Origin: Massospora cicadina
Taxonomy: Eukaryota > Entomophthoromycota > Entomophthoromycetes > Entomophthorales > Entomophthoraceae
Length of the DNA: 64,000 bases
Reading direction: 5' to 3'
Assembly: GCA_022478985.1 (NCBI GenBank)
Contig: JAKSZP010005618.1
Coordinates: forward strand, 29,803-93,802
This document shows, one piece after another, positions 1 to 10,149 of this stretch. The position numbers were made by a program, and so were the translations under genes. Each line of letters opens with the position of its first letter. The stretch's first letter is position 1. The notes beneath the pieces were generated by a model. It was not told where the DNA came from. It saw only the letters and a list, made by a program, of their open reading frames with translations, and searched no databases.

Positions 1-194
1 GTCTGGGAAATCTCACCAATAAAGATATTGTGGTAAAAAAGCATCAGGAGATCAGAAGAGGCCTGTTGATACCGGTTAAGGGCATCAAGAAAGTCCACTG
101 TATTGGGTCTATGGCAGATATGGGCTAACCTGCTGACCACTCCGTATTTACCCTACCATCTGTCCAAATCTCCGATGAGCTAGCCCCAACTGAT

Positions 195-960
195 TTGGAA
201 AAAGTCTACCCCTTACTTGATGCCTACAGAGACATTTTCCCTAAATGTGAAAATGACTATGGGCATATGAAGGGGTGGATGATTACAATTGACATTGGTG
301 ATGCTAAACCTGTTTGCTCCAAGCCCTACCACAAATCAAAGTTGAGGATGTACAGATATGGACGAAACTCAAACAGCTTCTGGATGCTGGATTGCTGGTA
401 CCTTCAAAAAGCCTTTGTTCTCCCTCCTTTTTTAATAAAGAAGAGAAAAGGGAAGTCATTGGGTAGTGATGGACTACTGTAATTTAAACAACCTCACCAA
501 GAAGTATAGTTACCTTATCCTCCATTGATGACGCTCTGTACCAACTTTATGGGTCTAATACTTTTCTGCCATGGACCTGGCTAGCAGTTATTGGCAAATG
601 GACCTTTCTCCACAAGGCCAGGAGAAATGTGCTTTTATCTGCAGTGAGGGTCTCTTCCAGCCTACCTGACTCTCACAAGGGCTGTGTAACGCAGCTGCCA
701 CTTTCCAGAGAGCAATGGATCATATCATGCAGGATCTAAAATTAAGCTGTATCATTATCTATCTCAATGATATCATAGTATTCTTTAAGACTTTCAACGA
801 GCATCTTGATCACCTGAATGAGGTGTTTCAACGTTTATGAGCTTCTAATATCAACGAAAAATCCTCCAAATGCACATTTTTCTAGAGGAAGCTTGATTCC
901 CTATGACATTCTATCTCTCAAGATGTGATACAATCGCTTCAAGATAAAGTTAAAGCAATA
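195..960 (+). pseudogene. G1 reverse transcriptase remnant
   Basis: Residues from 195 read as the conserved gypsy lead-in (LLDAYRDIFPK, then a GDAKPV block and FLIKK near 430), followed by the RT palm. At about 570-600 is MDLASSYWQMDL, at about 680-720 LCNAAATFQRAMD, and at about 757-770 the catalytic box reads YLNDI where active enzymes have YLDD or YVDD, so one metal-binding aspartate is now asparagine. Stops interrupt the frame at about 480, 667 and 838. The enzyme would have copied element RNA into DNA inside the virus-like particle; this copy cannot. The identification as a gypsy RT is secure. Confidence 0.9.
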
Positions 961-1099
961 TCCAAGTAACCTGCGTTCAAAAGCCTTCGTGACATCCAGG
1001 TATTTATGGTTATTATGGGGTATTACCATCAACATATACCAAAGTTCGCGCAGCTCAGTGAGCCCCTGGTATGGCTCTTATTTAAGAACACCCCTTCCA

Positions 1100-1560
1100 T
1101 TTGAGTGCTAAACAAAAAGTTTCCTTTGAGACCCTAAAGGCACTGTTACTAAAATGATCGTTTCTCCGCCTGCCTGATAACATAAAACCCTTCATGTTGT
1201 TCACGGATCTCTCTAACTATGATGTTGGGGCAATATTAGCTCAGTTGGATGAACATGAAGTCAATTAACTCCGTGTCTAACTTTAGCAAAATGCTTTCAA
1301 AAGCTTAGCGTAATAATAGAGTCACAGAAAAGGAGTGCTTGGCTGTCCTGCTTGCTGTCAAACACTATCGTCCATTCATATATGGGACTCCTTTCAAAGT
1401 AATTACAGACTACGCTTCATTGAAGTGGTTGCAAAATATGAAAGATCCCATTTGGTGGTTGGCTCGCGGGCTCTTAAGCTCCAGCATTATAATAGAGCAT
1501 TGAGCACTGAGATGGGTCACACCATATGAACGTTGATGGGATGACTCGGCTGCTTGTCCT
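1100..1560 (+). pseudogene. G1 RNase H remnant
   Basis: The stretch contains the RNase H start FTDLSNYDVGAIL at about 1200-1240 (first catalytic aspartate present). About 25 codons later come KECLAVLLAVKHYRP near 1330 and ITDYASLKWL near 1405, the second and third conserved blocks. RNase H removes the RNA strand during reverse transcription. Stops and frameshifts lie near 1260 and 1310. It sits directly behind the RT, as in all Ty3/gypsy elements. Confidence 0.85.
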
Positions 1561-1689
1561 TCACCTTGATAATAGTGAAGCTGAGCGGTTGCATGACCTC
1601 CTAATGATTCCTGATGCATGGGCTGATGAAGATGAACCAGTACAGAAGATGCTCTCCAGCACCCTTGAATTAAAAAGGTGGAGAATGGC

Positions 1690-2560
1690 AAATTATATTA
1701 CAAACTATGAGTAAATTAAGCCTTACCTCCGACCATCTGAGCAAGTGAATGTCATTTTAGAGTCTCACACTCTCAGGGGGCATGGCAGAGTATGCAAAAC
1801 CTCTGAGTGAATAAAAGAGCGGTACTATCTGGAGGGCATTATGAAAACCATAACTGAAGTCTTGGACGCATGTAAAACCTGTAAAAAACAAACCAGCTTC
1901 AAGACCTGATATCATTATCAACCTACGGCGCCCCACCAACCCTTTCACACTATAAGTCTGGATGTGAGAGGTCCTTTTCCTCAAACTACAGGTGGAAACC
2001 GCTATATTTTGGTTGGTATTGATCATTTTACCAATTGGATTAAAGCTGTTGCTCTTCCCAATCAGACTGATAAAGCCACAGCCACGTTTTTACACCAGTA
2101 TATCTTCACCCAACATGGGTGCCCCGGTTATCCTATGTGACAATGAGAAAAAGTTTACTTCCTGAGTAGTAAAGATCCTCACTACTTCTATGGGAGCTCA
2201 ACAACTCTACTCAGCCCCATATAACCCATCCACAAATGGTGCAGTAGAAAGAGTTAATGGGACCCTGGTCTCAATATTACGAAAAATGGGCACTTCTGAC
2301 CCTCTCCACTAGGATCTTTATTTGCCCAGTGCACTCATGGCCTACTATATTAGCTACCATTACATCCTCAAAATGTCCCCCTTATGGGTGTTATATGTGC
2401 GAGAACCAGGGCCAGCTCCATTAGTTAAGGATATCTACTCTTATTAGACTGATCCTGAACAAGACATGAAAAGCTGGCTCAAAACATTATCCAATTACAA
2501 GTAGAGGCCATGACTAACTTAGCTAGTACTGTTACCAAAGAGGGCTAAGCTGCAAATGTG
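1690..2560 (+). pseudogene. G1 integrase remnant
   Basis: The zinc-binding half survives as an H...C-X2-C pattern (DACKTCKK at about 1865-1890). The catalytic core follows: SLDVRGPFP near 1957 (first Asp), a DNEKKFT box near 2140 (second Asp, next to a degraded glycine) and NGAVERVNGTL near 2240 (the Glu). The core is broken by at least two shifts near 2140-2220. Integrase joins the DNA copy to the host chromosome. The C-terminal part (2300-2560) is badly worn. Confidence 0.85.
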
Positions 2561-2775
2561 CTCAGGGCCCTTTTTCCTTATTCCAAGTACCTGACTTGGT
2601 ACTTTATTATCATAACCAAATCACACCAAGAAGTGAAAAACTCAGTTCTGTCTGGTAAGGGCCTTTCTCAGTCAAATATAAACGAGGGGATGAGAATTCT
2701 ATCAAATCTCTCTCCTCCAGACTTACCATCAACCGTGTTCATGGCCTTTTTCTTTGGCCCTACTCACCCCCCAAC

Positions 2776-3001
2776 ATTAAGGGGGTAATGTCGGACATTT
2801 GCCTTCCAAGCCTCAGCAGAAGAATGTTGAGGGTTGAATTCCACCTAGATGGGGAAATTTTGGCCATATACGAACTTACAATGAGCCAAAAAGCAATTTA
2901 TTTTAATGTTAATAATGGTTTTAAGGAAATTGGTCAAAAGACCCTGGCCAAATCTTGATGGAATCATGTTAATTGGGGTAATACCATCTTCAATGCCTGC
3001 A
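2776..3001 (+). repeat. G1 polypurine tract and start of 3' LTR
   Basis: A purine tract (AAGGGGGTAA, 2778-2788) is followed at 2789 by TGTCGGACATTTGCC, a canonical LTR start. I cannot fix the LTR's end because no second copy lies in the window. The last 45 bases (to 3001) also resemble the tails of modules M1 and M3, so the LTR may be truncated there, or G1 may have inserted into an earlier module. Confidence 0.6.
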
Positions 3002-3069
3002 GGTAGGTTGTGAGACTTACACGCATTTTCTTAGAGTCACCCACTTAAGCTTGGGGCGCTGTTTTGGGA
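3002..3069 (+). repeat. Module head, copy 1
   Basis: GGTAGGTTGTGAGACTT, then GTCACCC, then TTAAGCTTGGGGCGCTG. The same block recurs at 6049 and 13458, and its first about 15 bases are recognisable at 31460. Every copy is preceded by a CTTCAACxCCTGCA-like tail. Confidence 0.85.
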
Positions 3070-3729
3070 GGTTTTGTGGCTTTTTACTTTAGTTTATTAT
3101 GTCAATAGTTGATTTGCTAATAGTGTTGCAAAGTCTAAATTGTTCAATAGTTTGGTTTTAAGTCAACTTTTTTAAATTTTATTAAGGTGTAATTCAGTGG
3201 TATAAATCAACATCAATTTAAAGCTTAAACTGATCCTAATCTGATTTTGAGATTTTAGTAGTAGGGCAAATTGTCTTTCATATACTAAATATTTGCACCC
3301 CCAACCTGAAAAATAACAACTAATCAGAGGTATTTGAAGATTTTAAAAACAAGGTAAGGATGATTCTAAAATTCTCAAATACAAATAAGATATTATATAG
3401 ATATATAAAGTTTTGACGTCAGATATTTTGAATCTAATCTTTAGTAATTAAAGATATTTAAAACTTATATACAAATTTTAAGTAAATAAATTACAACTAA
3501 TTAAGATCCACTGATGAGCTTGATGTAAGCGATTGTTAGATTTGGATTCTTAAAGCTATCAACAATATAAATGCATAAATAACAATCACATTCTTAAGCA
3601 AGTTATTTTTAACAATAGATATTAACCTAATTATTAAATAATATTATAACAAATAAAGATTAGATGTTATTTATTAAGTATATAGTATAACACCTTCACT
3701 TTAGGTGCATAATTAAGAAACTCAATGCA

Positions 3730-4410
3730 AAAGTAAGCACTTTAATAGGTTTAATTATTTATTAAATTTACTCATTAGATATCTGTTTACAGTCTTTCTC
3801 CTCTTATTTACAAGATTATTGTAATTTTAGATCAAAGGTAAGCACTTTTTAGTTATTTGTTATTAAAGATTTAAGAAAACATTCGCTAGATTGTAGTTTT
3901 GATTGTCCTCACTTAAATTTCAGAATTGTAATTTTAACTCACAGGTAAGCACTTTTATGTTTTTTAGTTAAATAAGATTTAAAGAAAACACCCTCAGATT
4001 GGGACCATCTAGTACTAAAAAAAGATTATAAGAAAACATTAACTAGATTGTTGTTTTTTTGTTTAAATTGTAGAATTGTAATTTAAACACAAAGTTAAGT
4101 ACTTTTTAGTCTTTGGCTAATTTGGGATTTAGGAAATTTATTCACTAGATTGTCATTTTGATTATCCCTACTTAAATTTCAGAATTGTGATTTTGATGCA
4201 AAGGTAAGAACTTTTTAGTTTTTAGTTATTTAAGATTTAGGAAAAATATTTATTAATAGTTGTTTTGATTATCCCCAAAAAGGGCATTTTTGTTATTTTA
4301 CTCAAAGGTAAGCACTTTAATATTTTTAGTTACATAGTAAAAGATTTACTAAATAGTTGGTATTATTACAGCTTGCATTGCAGAATTTTATCTCAGCACA
4401 AAGGTTAGCA
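3730..4410 (+). repeat. Type I tandem array in M1 (about 105-bp units, micro-exon-like)
   Basis: About six degenerate units. Each reads GGTAAGCACTTTTTAGTT, about 60 AT-rich bases, then TTAAATTTCAG, then a block of about 21 bases such as AATTGTAATTTTAACTCACAG, then again GTAAGCAC. Almost every unit thus has a 5' splice-site-like border, a pyrimidine-rich acceptor-like border and a 20-23-base block between them. Shared with 14080-14580 and 16500-16740. The third unit carries a small insertion with the core GGGACCATCTAGTAC. Confidence 0.8.
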
Positions 4411-4494
4411 TAAAATTTAAGTTTGAAATGTAGATATATCATTTTGTGTTACGTTTTTTTACATATTATTAGTAATATAGATATTGATGTTTTA

Positions 4495-5180
4495 TTTTAC
4501 TTGATGTTTGATTCCAGCACAAAAACTGAAATGATTTTTAATATCTTTCAAGTTAAGTTTTTTGATGTTTTGCTTATTTTACTGATTATATTATTTAATT
4601 TTGGTGCTTTAGAAGGTGTTTGGCTCCAGTTTGGCCATTCAAAATCTGAGTTGGATGATATCTTTTCACTGTAGGCCTTTGATGGTGATAACTAATTTTT
4701 TAGGTTTATTTTTGATTTACTCATTTTTAATCATCTGAAAGGGTTGAAAATATTTTTACAAGGTGAGTTTTATATTTCTTACTTGGTAATAATTTTAGTG
4801 ATATTACTGGTTTTGATCTCAGCATAACCTATCTGTTATCATCTATATTTACTAACATCCTTATGGTAAGTATTAATATCTTTATTTGATCTAATATAAA
4901 TTTTTGTATGTTGTCAATTTTGATTTTGACATCTATTTGGAATGGCTACAAACATCTTTTTAAACTGAGGTTTGTTTATTACTTGGTATTAAGTTTAGTA
5001 ATATGATTTATTTTGATCTCAACATAAATTATATGGTATCATCTATATCTATTAATATCTTCAAGGCAATTTTTAACATTTTAACTTGATTAATACAGAT
5101 TAGTGACTGTTTTTTTACTATGTCCTTCTGTTATCATCTGTTTTCTCTAACATCATCAAGGTAGGGTTTACTTTTTCCTT
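4495..5180 (+). repeat. Type II tandem array in M1 (about 110-200-bp units)
   Basis: Units contain TTTGATCTCAG, then a 40-48-base block of the form CATAAxCTATCTGTTATCATC...ACATCxTCAAG, then GTAAGT or a decayed form of it. Examples lie near 4815-4870, 5010-5065 and 5095-5165. The same family occurs at 24760-25130, exactly where M3 resumes after gypsy G2. The acceptor/block/donor arrangement is as in type I but with a longer block. Confidence 0.7.
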
Positions 5181-5574
5181 GCTCTACTAAAAAGTAACTG
5201 TAAAATAATTGCTCATTAAAAAAGTGTTAGATTGGTGCCAAATTTTATTATGCTGAGTTTTTTCCAGGTTAAAATATTTTAAATAATCTGTCCATTATAT
5301 ATGATTTATCTAATTTAGCTATCTATGCTGCTTTAAACATTATAGACTTTGTTAGAGTGTGGGGTCTTTTAAATGTTGGTTTATAAAGAAACCTATTGAT
5401 CTAATATCTACTATACATTAATTAAAGTTATTAAATCTCTACTATACTTCAAAAAATCAGATATACTTGACCAATTATATTTTTATTTGTATTATGGCAT
5501 TTGATAAAATTTAATTATGGTAAGTTTTCTTGAGTCTTTAAGCTTAGTTAATTATAAAGTTTTTATTTGGTGTT
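5181..5574. other. AT-rich spacer of M1
   Basis: I see no gene, RNA or clear repeat here beyond AT-rich sequence. It corresponds in position to about 30498-30840 in M3, which also holds no recognisable gene. Confidence 0.5.
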
Positions 5575-5999
5575 ATGCTACTATTTCCCTGGCCATGAGG
5601 GCAACATAAAAGATGTTAGTCCAAGTGGAACAAATGATAGGCTTTATGATATTATACCATACTATTACAAGCATTTTAACCTTTGAGCTTTGCTCAGACT
5701 CATGTTTTTTGTAATAATAAGTTAGCACACAGGGCATTAGGGAAACAGAAAAGCTGAAAATATGAGGGGAAAAATAACAGTTTTTCATAATAAAACGGGA
5801 CTCAGAGCATAGTTAGATCACAGGGAACGAGGACAACAGCAAAGCCATTATTCTTAGTGGGGCAAATGATAGTTTTTTAAGGTCAATGGGGCTCAGGGTG
5901 TAGTTAGCTCACAGGGAATGATGACAACAGTGAAGCTGTTAGTTCAAGTAGGACAAATAATAGATTTTTAAAGATAAATGGACCTCAGAGCGTAGTGGA
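5575..5999 (+). repeat. Type III tandem array in M1 (about 120-bp units)
   Basis: About four units carrying AGCTCACAGGGAATGATGAC, then AACAGCAAAGCTGTT (a 6-bp-stem inverted repeat), then a CACAAATGATAG block and, in the first unit, ATATTATACCATA. The matching array in M3 is 30840-31370. Each unit can form small stem-loops. Confidence 0.8.
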
Positions 6000-6021
6000 G
6001 GCACAGCCCTAAGGCTGTGCC
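6000..6021. repeat. Perfect hairpin at the end of M1
   Basis: Arms GGCACAGCC and GGCTGTGCC are perfectly complementary around a 4-base loop CTAA. The hairpin ends 27 bases before the next module head. M3 has GGCACA/TTGTGCC outer arms at the equivalent place, with a different inner hairpin. Confidence 0.85.
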
Positions 6022-6121
6022 AGTGTGAGCTCATCTTCAACCCACTGGGCTAGAAAGTAAGATTTGTGCGCCACTTCCTGGGGTCACCCTTTTAAGCTTG
6101 GCGTGCTGTTTTGGGATTTTT

Positions 6122-6830
6122 TGCGCTGATTAGCTTAAAATATGACTCCATTTTTAAGTTGTTAAATAGCGTTTCTAAGCCTAAATAATTGGTTATTTAG
6201 TTATCAGGTTTGTCTTAAATTTATAAACACATTTTATATATACTATATTAAATGAATTAAGTCTATCATGAAACTAAAAGAACCTGATTCAATTAAAATT
6301 ATAAACAAGTATTAAGTAATTAGAACAAGCTATATTTATCAAATCTATTGTGAATCAAAGCTGAAAATGATTTTAATCAGAATTTTAGATAAGAGTAAAA
6401 TCAATAGAACAAGCTATATTCAAAGGGAAATTTAAGCAAAATAATTGTTAAAGCTCACTTAAGTTTGAGCCTCTTGCTACTAGTAAATTCAAGTCAGTTT
6501 TTTGGATTGTTTATCTCATGATTTACACCGTGTAAATACAAGGTGAGTTGACTATAACTTATTGAAAATATAATAAAAACCTAAACTAACAGATTTGTTC
6601 TTCTGTTATCAATATCAACAAAAGTTTTTTTCAAAAATGATTAATTTTTAGTTATTATGAGTTTAAAATCCATTAAATTCTTTTCATTTTCAATTTACCT
6701 GTTAAGTAGTTGGTATATATATTCAGTTACTAAAATCCAACCATTAGTTTAGCTGATTATATCAAACTACAATTAGAATACTTGCTTTTGTTTTGTTTGA
6801 TACTTTTGAAAAATCAATTCTGATGATGGT
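6122..6830. other. AT-rich part of M2 without recognisable genes
   Basis: AT-rich DNA with a short internal repeat (TAGAACAAGCTATATT at about 6321 and 6402). No open frame of note and no RNA gene that I recognise. Confidence 0.5.
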
Positions 6831-7590
6831 TTGATTTCAGATATTTTCTAAAATATATCAATATTTATTTTGGTATATTTTCAGATTGGACTTATTGTTT
6901 AAGGAAAAGATGAGTTTGAGGCAGTATATGTATTTATGTCTTTATGTTGAATCAATGCTTATAAAGGGTTTTTACTTAAAATATTTTTCAGATATAATCT
7001 ATTAATGCTTATAATGGATGATTTTCAGATTGTCTATATAATAAGGTAAAGATTAGCTTGAGGCTGTACATATACTTAAATGGTTTTAGTATAAAAAATT
7101 CTTATAGTTTTTGGAAAAAATATTGTTGTTTTAAGGTAAATTTATATTGAGATTCTTATCTAGGCACTAAATGTCTATAACGAAATGTATAAACATCTCA
7201 AAATATTTTATAATAAGCAAGTATTCTTTAGTATTTAAGGGCTGAGGTCAAGTTATAGCCTATAGTATAAGGCTAAGCACATTATATAATATACATAGGT
7301 TTAGGTAACCAAGATGCCTTTTATTTATTTTATAGTGGTGTATAAAGGAAAAATTTTATGAGGATATATGAGATAGATTTAATCTATTTTATATCAAGAG
7401 TTGTAAGTTTAACTAGCATATGGAAAATTTTGGGCTATGATGCTTTTATTTATATATTTTGGTAAAAAATTTCTTTTTTATTTCTGCAAGAGATTGCTAT
7501 ATGGTTTTTTAATGGATATAATTTTAATGACTGCACTGGGTGGTGATTTTATTATAATAGTTTTATTTTATTGTTAATTATTTTTGCTTT
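6830..7590 (+). repeat. Type IV degenerate array in M2
   Basis: Two clear units, near 6882 and 7023, share TTTTCAGATTG, then a short block ending TAAG, then a GTAAAGATTAGCTTGAGGC-type sequence, about 140 bp apart. A third TTTTTCAG lies near 6990. The pattern again resembles acceptor/short block/donor. From about 7100 to 7590 the DNA is AT-rich and I can no longer define units. Confidence 0.55.
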
Positions 7591-7685
7591 CAGTGAGAGT
7601 CAGAGCTATGGCATTTTTTCCTAAGGCAAATGTTTTTTAGCTCCAGTAAGTGGTGGAGGTATGCCATTTTTTCTTAAGACAAACA
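7590..7685 (+). repeat. Type V array, left part (about 65-bp units)
   Basis: Units read GAGCTATGGCATTTTTTCCT, AAGGCAAA, then TTTAGCTCCAG. The array continues after LINE L1a at 12999-13440 with the same unit, showing that the LINE landed inside it. Confidence 0.75.
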
Positions 7686-7777
7686 TGTTTATTGTTACAC
7701 TTTTCTTTCCCTTAACAATAACATCAGTTACTAAATTTTATATCTGAACAGATATATTTGATAATCACACAGGTGAG

Positions 7778-8847
7778 ATGAGCGAATTCAACAAAACCCA
7801 ACTAAACTGGGTGAAAGTCATATTGGGTAATGGCCAAAACGTTGCACCCAAGGGCAAAAAACGCCCTGGAGGGGGATTGGGAGCCAACGCCGTCAAAAAG
7901 CCCCAAACCCAAACACTGCCCATGTTTGTGGATTTCATGACAAAACAAACTCAATATATGGAAGTACAGTATGCACAACTTATCAAAAGTGGAACATGTG
8001 CTCTGACTTTTCTTAGGGGTAGATTCCCCAACTCTGTGGGAGAACTTAGGTGAGGCACAGGCCTCCCTCTTTCCCACATGGTGTATGTTACCACCCACAC
8101 CATCCACCATGGCTGGATTGATATGTGGTTCAAAACCAAAGAAGATGCAGATGCTGTGGCAAAAGTTTGTGTTGAAATTGCCCTCCCAAAGGGAAAACAA
8201 ATTGTGCGCACTGCGTGCACCAGATGGAACAAAGTGAATACTTTGCTCATCTTTTTCAACTCGCTCCCCACCAACCTCCCTCACATATTAATTGAGGAGG
8301 AACTTTGAATTGGCCTTCAGAGCTATAGAGAAAACAAACAACTAGAATTTCAGCGATTAAACCTGATGCCAAACCTGTACACAGGAAAGGTGATCACTGT
8401 GATCAACTCAGTCCCTGACGTGGCCACAACCTAATTAAAATCCCATGCACCATGGTGTTTCACCTCCCAGATGGGTGAGTGTCAAAACCTTTCTGCATCA
8501 CACTGGAATATGCACCACCCATCTGCAACCATTGCACCGCAATGGGGCACAAGGAACTCGTGTGCCCCATGAAGCAGGGCATCTTGGCCCCAGACTGTTG
8601 TTACAATGCCATGGACGAAGACAAAGAGACCTTCAGAATAATGGTTGACGCCAACCACGCTTTCCTCTGGGGAGAGGATGGGCACTACGTCCTCATATAC
8701 CCAGTATCACCCAAATTATGCAAACAGGTACAGAAGGCCCATAGGTGGGCAGCGGACAAGGCTGCATCAATCATGACCTCCTCCATTGACCCAGACCAAA
8801 TCCAGATGGACAGAGAGGAAATTGGCCGAACCAGGCAATCAGAATAG
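7778..8847 (+). pseudogene. L1a ORF1: gag-like RNA-binding protein with CCHC knuckle
   Basis: It starts at ATG 7778 (MSEFNKTQLNW). A conserved fold block follows with HHGWIDMWFKTKEDADAVAK (about 8100-8160) and NSLPTNLPHILIEE (about 8260-8300). Near 8520-8565 is a CCHC knuckle, CNHCTAMGHKELVC (C-X2-C-X4-H-X4-C). Frames change at about 8050, 8307 and 8445. Such ORF1 proteins coat the element RNA for target-primed reverse transcription. The same protein family occurs in L1b and, without EN/RT, in L1c and L1d. I infer nucleic-acid binding from the knuckle; the N-terminal fold is only matched within this window. Confidence 0.8.
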
Positions 8848-9276
8848 AATGCCCAAGACAATGGAGCCATGAAGGATATTAACTGAGCCAAACAGTCATA
8901 TTGGACAACCTACACTGGAAATTTTCTCAACAATCTGACAGAATCACCACGTGATCTCAATCAAATAAACTTACCTGGGCAATTTGACTTCACTATGGGC
9001 GAGACAACAGGGCCCAGAACTGCAAAGTCAAACCCTGAAAAATTAGAAATAAATCAGCGCACCAATCTGAATCAAACAAAATAATGTGCAGAAAAGTATA
9101 ATACAATCCCTAAACCCAACAAAACCTGCACAAAATCATCTCAAGGTAAGGAGCCAAAAACGCCTCAGAGTGGACTGCCCAATCACACGGAGTAAGTTCA
9201 AGGAAATGAGTGGGGGACTTGGGCTGGAAGGCCCACCCAACTGCTCCTGAGGTGCCGCGTGCACCTCAGTGTCAAT
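8848..9276 (+). pseudogene. L1a ORF1-ORF2 junction region
   Basis: I find no open frame or domain here. It separates ORF1 from the endonuclease and is presumably the decayed end of ORF1, or a linker, in a Gln/Asn/Pro-rich composition. Confidence 0.4.
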
Positions 9277-9975
9277 AGGGACACTGAACATTGCAGGAGC
9301 CAGAACTCGAGTGTCCCAAGCCAAAAAGCTGGACTTCCTGTGCAAACCCCCTGTAGACAGCTTGGTCATACAAGAAACCCACTGACTACAGGGGGGAGAG
9401 GGACCTGGTAAGCCAGGGTCTCACCTTCCCAGTCAATATGGGCATCCCACTGTGGGGTGGTCATCTGAAATAACAAAAAATTAAAAATTTTTAAACCTCC
9501 TCATACCTGTATGGTCACATCCTAGACGAAATGATTGCGAACCAAGAGTTCACAATCTCAATAGCCTGTATCTATGCACCATGCACCATAACTGAGAGGA
9601 AACATTTCCTCAAAGCCATCATGACGCTCAACCTCCCCCTAGAAACGATTCTGCTAAGCGATTTTAACTTCTGGGACAATCCCACCACGGACTAATGGCC
9701 CAACCTCAGGGGATACCCACCGGGACAAATTGAGTTCTGCGCAATGAAGGCATCCCTTGGCCTGTATGACACCTTTCCCCAGGTCTCCACCCTCCCCCAC
9801 ATGACCCGCCACAGAATATAAAAAATAATGCTCATCTCAATGAGCCACATCAACCACATCCTCACACTGAAATCCTGCCGCTCGTTTTTTTCTAACTTCA
9901 CTACTAAAAAGATCAATTTCTCTGACCACCGCCTAGTTTTGGTGCTACTCACATCAACCTGCACTCAAATGTGAA
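9277..9975 (+). pseudogene. L1a ORF2 endonuclease domain (AP-type)
   Basis: Motifs of the exonuclease/endonuclease/phosphatase family appear in order: TLNIAGAR near 9280, DSLVIQETH near 9355-9381, ACIYAP near 9560-9577, LSDFNFW near 9652-9672 and SDHRLVL near 9920-9942. These correspond to the N-terminal Asn, metal-binding Glu, GDFN-type and SDH catalytic boxes. Frameshifts and stops occur (about 9382, 9694, 9822). The enzyme nicks target DNA to prime reverse transcription. Most active-site residues are still visible despite the broken frame. Confidence 0.85.
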
Positions 9976-10149
9976 CGTCGCCCTTGAGGAAGTTATACCC
10001 AGTGAAAATAAAATTACCCAAAATTTCTGACTGGGTCAAACACAAAGCCATGAACAAGAATTTGCAACCCTGTCCACATTGGTCCTACCAAAACTTGGGA
10101 AAAATTCAAAGGTGAACTAAACAAAACTTGCTTTCTCACATTGCGCAAG

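Larger units (their letters stand above)
1..2788 (+). mobile_element. G1: decayed Ty3/gypsy internal region (pol), 5' part outside window
   Basis: The + strand reads, in gypsy order, a pre-RT linker, reverse transcriptase, RNase H and integrase, ending in a polypurine tract and a TG-starting LTR at 2789. The frame is broken by many stops and shifts, so this is a dead copy. Gag, protease and the 5' LTR lie before base 1 or are lost. The motifs resemble those of elements A, B and C further right (for example ERVNGTL in integrase), so it belongs to the same clade but lies in the opposite orientation. Confidence 0.9.
3002..6048. repeat. Module M1: uninterrupted 3.0-kb repeat module
   Basis: The module begins with the shared head (3002-3069, containing TTAAGCTTGGGGCGCTGTTT). 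About 650 bp of AT-rich unique-looking sequence, the type I array (3730-4410), the type II array (4495-5180), about 390 bp of AT-rich spacer, the type III array (5575-5999) and a terminal hairpin (6000-6021) follow. M3 repeats this order after its insertions are removed. No protein longer than about 85 codons is open. It is AT-rich, unlike the LINEs. The function is unknown: it could be a satellite-like higher-order repeat, a large non-autonomous element or a decayed multi-exon locus. Confidence 0.75.

Noticed and set aside
1410..2026. - strand frames opposite G1 RNase H/integrase
   Set aside because: Shadows of pol; no domain signal.
3730..4410. CRISPR array
   Set aside because: Units are about 105 bp, degenerate throughout with no alternation of invariant repeat and unique spacer, in a eukaryotic transposon context.
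6000..6052. Helitron 3' end (hairpin followed by CTAG)
   Set aside because: The hairpin-to-CTAG distance is about 28 bases rather than the usual about 10-12, and no Rep/helicase sequence is seen anywhere in the modules.
7802..8284. 160-codon - strand frame opposite L1a ORF1
   Set aside because: Antisense shadow; the + strand carries the knuckle and conserved block.
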